Source of the DNA: Actinomycetes bacterium
GTDB taxonomy: Bacteria > Actinomycetota > Actinomycetes > Propionibacteriales > Propionibacteriaceae
Direction: 5' to 3'
NCBI GenBank assembly: GCA_023412435.1
Contig: JAEYNS010000315.1
Location: 1 to 6,696, forward strand
Length of the DNA stretch: 6,696 nucleotides
In this document: in pieces, positions 1-6,696 of the stretch
Layout: every line of letters starts with the position of its first letter
Numbering within the stretch: the first letter of the stretch is position 1
Translations under genes and position numbers: made by a program
The notes under the pieces: model-generated
The model's input: only the letters and a program-made list of their open reading frames with translations
Told to the model about the DNA's origin: nothing
Database searches by the model: none

Positions 1-247
1 GCCGTGGGGCGTGCTCGCGCTCGGCGCCGCGCTGGCGCTGGCGGCCGGCTTCTTCGCCTTCGGTCTGACGAGCTACCTGAATCGGCCCGAGGCCGGCGGG
101 ACGCCGGCCCCGACCGCCGCTGCGACCCCCACGCCGTCCTCGAGCGGCAGCCCCACCGCGTCCACCCCCACGCCGGAGCCGACCAGCGGCCCCGCCGACT
201 CCTTCGACCCGCCTCCGTTGCCGTACCCCCAGTCGTGGGACGAGGCG

Positions 248-250
248 TAG
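248..250 (+). other. In-frame amber stop codon inside the peptidase gene
   Basis: TAG follows GAC GAG GCG and precedes GCC TGG CTG in the peptidase frame. There is no length shift: the frame is the same before and after. No ATG or GTG occurs in frame between here and 374. I see no recognisable recoding signal around it, only the general GC richness of the region. Confidence 0.9.
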
Positions 251-373
251 GCCTGGCTGGAGGACAACCAGCTCTACGGCGAGACGCTGGGAGCCGTCGA
301 CTGCGCGATCACCCGACTCGACGACCCGCGTCCGGGAGAGCTCGCTGCGCTGGACGCCCACCTCGCGGCGACG

Positions 374-955
374 ATGGGCTGCCTGATGCGGGTCTGGTCC
401 CCGCCGATGGCGACGGCCGGTTTCGTCCTGCCGCAGTCACCGGTGCTCAGCTACGACCAGCCGATCACCACTGCCTGCGGGACGAGCCCGTCCATGGACT
501 CGGCCGCCGCCTTCTACTGCCCGGCCGACCAGCGGATCTTCTATGCGGTGGATCGTGGGCGCCCGCTGTACACCACGACCCCGCTGGCGGTGGACAACAC
601 CCTCGCGCACGAGGTGGGTCATGCCCTGCAGGGCCGCATCGGGGTGCTGATGGCCGAATGGGCCTTCCAGCAGGACACGGCCCCCGATCTCGCCCTGGAG
701 TACAACCGGCGCACCGAACTCCAGGCCGACTGCCTGGGCGGACTGGCGATGAACGCCCTCGCGGCGGCGACCGGGCTGACGGGGGCCGAGCGGGACTTGC
801 TGGGGGAGGACACCTACGCCAGGGGCGACCACCCCGGCCGGCCCCGCACCCACGGCTCCCCGGCCTCGGGGTTGCACTGGATCACCACGGGCCTGTCCAG
901 TACCGCGGTCGCCGCCTGCAACACCTTCGTCGCGTCGCCGGACGAGGTCGCCTGA
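374..955 (+). CDS. Catalytic domain of the neutral zinc metallopeptidase, if translated separately
   Basis: This is the part of the peptidase locus that an ORF caller would report alone: 193 codons from the first in-frame ATG after the TAG. It resembles the neutral zinc metallopeptidase family (PF04228, YpfJ-like). CLMRVW (residues 3-8) opens the core. A cysteine pair (C35 in ACG, C49 in FYC) precedes ADQRIFY (51-57). The zinc-binding helix carries HEVGH (79-83; two His ligands and the catalytic Glu). ELQADC (115-120) probably supplies the remaining ligand, as in the family. HGSP (160-163) and a closing CNTF (182-185) match the usual C-terminus. All catalytic motifs are therefore kept. There is no purine-rich ribosome site in front of the ATG at 374, and an independent product would lack the membrane anchor and about 40 residues of conserved upstream sequence. 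I think it is the remnant or downstream half of a longer protein and not a real separate gene. The natural substrate is unknown. Confidence 0.45.
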   Translation: MGCLMRVWSPPMATAGFVLPQSPVLSYDQPITTACGTSPSMDSAAAFYCPADQRIFYAVDRGRPLYTTTPLAVDNTLAHEVGHALQGRIGVLMAEWAFQQDTAPDLALEYNRRTELQADCLGGLAMNALAAATGLTGAERDLLGEDTYARGDHPGRPRTHGSPASGLHWITTGLSSTAVAACNTFVASPDEVA

Positions 956-956
956 C

Positions 957-2767
957 TCAGCCCCCGGCGAGCCTGGCCCGCAGCCCGCCGGCCGGTCGCG
1001 CCGGGCTGGTCACCGCCCTGACCAGCGACTCGACGCTGCCGATCAGCGTGACCTGGGAGCGCGCCCGCGTGATGGCGGTGTACAGCAGTTCCCGGCTCAG
1101 CAGGGGCGAATCCGGGGGCGGCAGCACGACCGTCACCTGATCGAACTGGCTGCCCTGGGCCTTGTGGACGGTCATCGCGTGCACCGTCTGGACGCTGTCG
1201 AGCAGGAACGGCGAGATGGAGTGCACCCGCGACCCCCGCGCGAAGTGGGCGCGCAAGCCGCCCGGGTCGGCCACGACGACGCCGGTGTCGCCGTTGAACA
1301 GCCCCAGGTCGGCGGCGTTCTGAGTCACCAGCAGTGGCCGTCCCGGGTACCAGGTCAGGGTCGGGTCGAAGCCGGGGACGGCGGCTGCCAGCCACTCCTC
1401 GATCTGGCGCGACCACAGCGCCACTCCGAAGGGTCCGCGCCGATGGGCGCACAGCAGGCGGTGCACCTCGAGCTCGGCGAGCGCGTCGGCGATCCTGCCC
1501 TCGCGGGCCGCCTCGATCATGGCGCTGCCCTGGCGTACCAGCTGCTCCTGCAGCGGCGTCTCAGCGGCGGTGGCGGCCAGCCGGATCCCCGGCTCGCCCG
1601 CGGTAGCCAGCACCACCGCACGATCGGCGTCCCGCTCGAGCACCGCGGCGGCCAGCGCCGCCAACGCCGGGCGGGACCGATAGTTGTGCCGCAGGCGCAC
1701 GACGGTTCCAGAGTCGGGCAGCCCCAGCTGCTGCAGTGCCGAGCGCAGGGGGGCAGGGGCAGGGACGTCAGCTTCCACGATGTCGTGCAGCACGGGGCCG
1801 GCGTCGACCGGGGCCAGCTGGTCGGGGTCGCCGAGCAGGATCAGCCGGGCCTGAGGACGCAGCGCAGCCAGCAGCCGGCTGAGCTGCGTGACGGGCACCA
1901 TGGACGCCTCGTCGACCACCACCACATCGTGCGGCAGCGGGTTGGCGGCGTCGTGGACGAACCGACTCCGGGAGGCGGGGGTCCAGCCCAGCAGACGGTG
2001 GATGGTGCCTGCCCGCAGTCCGGACAGACCGGCACCCAGGTCGGCAGGCAACGAGGCCAAGGCCCCGCTGAGCGCCTCCTCCATCCGGGCCGCCGCCTTC
2101 CCGGTCGGGGCGGCCAGCGCGATCACCGGGGCGGGGCGGCGGGTGCGGACCAGCATGCCCAGCACCCGGGCGAGCGTGGTCGTCTTGCCGGTTCCGGGCC
2201 CGCCGGCGATCACCGACACCGGTGACAGCGCGCTCACCACCGCTGCCAGTTCCTGGTCGGGGTCGGAGCCGGCGGGGAAGAGTTCGGCCCGCGCCGCCCG
2301 CAGGGCGCCGAGGTCGAGGGCTGCGGTGTGCTCCGCAGCCTCGCGGCGGCTGACCAGCTCGGTGGCGACGGTGGTCTCCTCCTGCCAGTAGCGCTCGAGA
2401 TAGAGCAGGTCGCCGACCAGCCGCAGCGGCCGTTCGCCCGGCGCGTCCGGTCCGAGCGCGACCAGCGGGCTGTCGTTGACCGCCTGCCGCCAGCCGCCGG
2501 GCTCGGGCCACAGTGCGGCGGGAACGGTGACCGCCTCCTCGTCGGCCTCGAAGACCTGGCCGGTGACGCCGGCGAGGTCGAGGCAGACCTGACCGGCGCG
2601 CAGCGCGCGCACCGCGAGCGCGAGGGCGAGCTGCACCCGCTGGTCGTCCTCGCCGTACAGGTACGACACCTTCTGGGCGACATGGACGTCGCCCCAGGCC
2701 AGCAGACCGGTGGCGTGCATGTCCAGCAGCAGGCCAGGGGTGAGACTGGTGGCCAGATCGGGGGTGG

Positions 2768-2771
<4 letters not shown>
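957..2771 (-). CDS. recD: RecBCD subunit RecD, 5'-3' SF1B DNA helicase
   Basis: RecD (604 aa) is the fast 5'-3' motor of RecBCD and moves on the 5'-ended strand at a DNA break. The N-terminal region (about 1-165), with GDVHVAQKVSYLYG (27-40), resembles the RecD domain that packs against RecC. The helicase core has every expected motif: Walker A GGPGTGKT (190-197), motif Ia APTGKAAARM (221-230), TIHRLLGW (256-263), Walker B VVVVDEAS (283-290), motif III LGDPDQLAPVD (313-323), motif IV RHNYRS (361-366), FNGDTG (492-497), VHKAQGSQF (535-543) and motif VI AITRAR (566-571). This is the RecD of a RecBCD complex and not the stand-alone RecD2: it lacks the long RecD2 N-terminus and follows recB directly. 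The ATG start overlaps the recB TGA as ATGA and has GGAGG five bases upstream, so translation is probably coupled to recB. The reading frame stays open far upstream through recB, but those longer starts would only read recB DNA in another frame. The gene ends one base from the convergent peptidase gene. Confidence 0.96.
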
Positions 2772-6051
<3,280 letters not shown>

Positions 6052-6055
<4 letters not shown>

Positions 6056-6696
6056 CGGGCCTCCTCGCAGTCCAGCAACGGGGCCCAGATGAGGTGGGCG
6101 AGCGCGCCGATCAGCGATGGCTCAGCAGTCTCCGGCCCGGGCAGCGGGACGTCCTCGGCGGGCAGGCTGAGCAGCTCGGGCCAGGAGAAGAACGCCCGCC
6201 AGTTGGCGTCGCTGTCCCACGTCCACTCCTTCTCGAGGAAGCGCGCCAGCTGGTCGGGGTGCTGGGCGTCCTGGCTTCGGCGGCGGGTACGGGCCAGCCG
6301 CTCACCCACCCGGAGCAGCGCGGGCAGCGGGCGGGACAGACCGAGGGCGTAGAGCGCGAGGTAGCGGGCGAGCAGGTCGCCCGCGATCGGCGCGGGCGGA
6401 GCGGCGATCGCGACCGAGCGGCCCTTGCCGACCACGACCGCCCGCGCGGGTTCGCCGGTGGCGGCGGTCAGCGCCAGCAGCCGCAGCCAGGCCGACAACC
6501 GGTGGCGGGGCCCGAGCCCCGAGTACTCGGCCTGCACCAGCGTGCCGCCGCGGGTGACCACCCGACCCGCGAGCGTCACGGGTTCACCATCGGGGAGCGC
6601 CAGGTTCAGCGCGATGTCGTGGGTCTGCGGGTCCTGGCCAGCCTCGGACGGCAGCCGTCCCAGCGTGGCGGTGGCGTCGTCGAAGACCTTGTCGAT
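6052..6696 (-). CDS. recC: RecBCD subunit RecC, C-terminal fragment (5' end outside the window)
   Basis: The last 214 codons of recC are visible; the frame is open to the right edge, so the start lies outside and full-length RecC would be about 1050-1150 aa. The fragment matches the RecC C-terminal domain: LALPDGEPVTLAGRV near the beginning, RHRLSAWLRLLALTA (a counterpart of the RLRAWIRHL-type helix), VVVGKGRSVAI, then ARYLALYALGLSRPLPALL, the conserved GLxRPLP segment, and DANWRAFF near the end. This domain has a nuclease-like fold in E. coli RecC that has lost its active site; I see no D-x-K catalytic motif here, in agreement. RecC holds RecB and RecD together, splits the duplex and reads Chi. 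The GTG at 6577-6579 lies inside this conserved domain and is not a true start. The stop codon overlaps the recB start (ATGA), and the ribosome site for recB lies within the last codons of this gene. Confidence 0.93.
6060..6066 (-). promoter_or_regulatory. Shine-Dalgarno sequence of recB
   Basis: On the minus strand GAGGAGG ends four bases before the recB ATG at 6055. It fixes that ATG as the start and lies in the final codons of recC, so ribosomes finishing recC can restart on recB. Confidence 0.8.

Larger units (their letters stand above)
2..955 (+). pseudogene. Membrane-anchored neutral zinc metallopeptidase, 5'-partial, interrupted by an in-frame TAG
   Basis: This frame is open from the left edge, so the true start probably lies outside the window. 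The first visible residues (PWGVLALGAALALAAGFF) form one hydrophobic helix, a membrane anchor or signal sequence. A stalk of about 55 residues rich in Pro, Thr, Ser and Ala follows. The frame then meets TAG at 248-250, straight after WDEA, and continues without a shift as AWLEDNQLYGETLGAVDC, which resembles the segment just before the catalytic core in actinobacterial members of the family. The core (HEVGH at 608-622, ELQAD at 716-730) runs to TGA at 953-955. Seen directly: one stop codon and otherwise intact family-like sequence on both sides. Inferred: a recent nonsense mutation (for example GAG or TAC to TAG) or a base-call error, since the downstream part has not decayed. A GTG at 11 could be a start, but it would leave no charged segment before the helix. 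Readthrough is possible but unsupported. Confidence 0.7.

Noticed and set aside
963..1005. Inverted repeat cccggc/gccggg as a terminator at the convergent junction
   Set aside because: The stem is only six base pairs with a long loop, lies wholly within recD coding sequence and has no T run. Such pairs are expected by chance at this GC content.
4..1140. Open frame of 378 codons on the + strand over the peptidase gene and the recD end
   Set aside because: Its product is Arg/Pro/Gly-rich and lacks any motif, while another frame of the same strand carries the metallopeptidase motifs.

Overview
The window comes from a high-GC genome (about 70% GC by eye, third codon positions almost all G or C), most likely an actinomycete. 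The lineage is inferred from composition, from the recC-recB-recD gene order familiar from mycobacteria and other Actinomycetota, from the RecB length (1095 aa, near the mycobacterial size), and from a membrane-anchored neutral zinc metallopeptidase of a type common in that phylum. The genus cannot be told from the sequence.

Layout: the left end (2-955, + strand) holds most of a neutral zinc metallopeptidase gene (PF04228/YpfJ-like): a membrane segment, a Pro/Thr/Ser-rich stalk and a catalytic domain with HEVGH and ELQAD motifs. Its frame is cut by one in-frame TAG at 248-250, while family-like sequence continues in the same frame on both sides. The rest of the window (957-6696, - strand) is a tightly packed recC-recB-recD operon read right to left: the 3' third-end fragment of recC (6052-6696, running off the right edge), complete recB (2768-6055) and complete recD (957-2771). 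Both gene junctions are ATGA overlaps, each preceded by a good Shine-Dalgarno sequence inside the upstream gene. recD and the peptidase gene converge tail to tail with one base between their stop codons.

How the genes work together: RecB (3'-5' SF1A helicase plus C-terminal nuclease), RecC (scaffold and strand-splitting/Chi-reading subunit) and RecD (5'-3' SF1B helicase) form the RecBCD enzyme, which resects double-strand DNA ends and degrades foreign linear DNA. All helicase motifs and the RecB nuclease residues are present, so the complex looks functional. No link between the peptidase and DNA repair is evident beyond position.

I see no mobile element, CRISPR array, RNA gene or gene-free stretch. 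The window is essentially ordinary housekeeping DNA; its one real anomaly is the amber stop in the peptidase gene. The operon promoter must lie beyond the right edge, upstream of recC.
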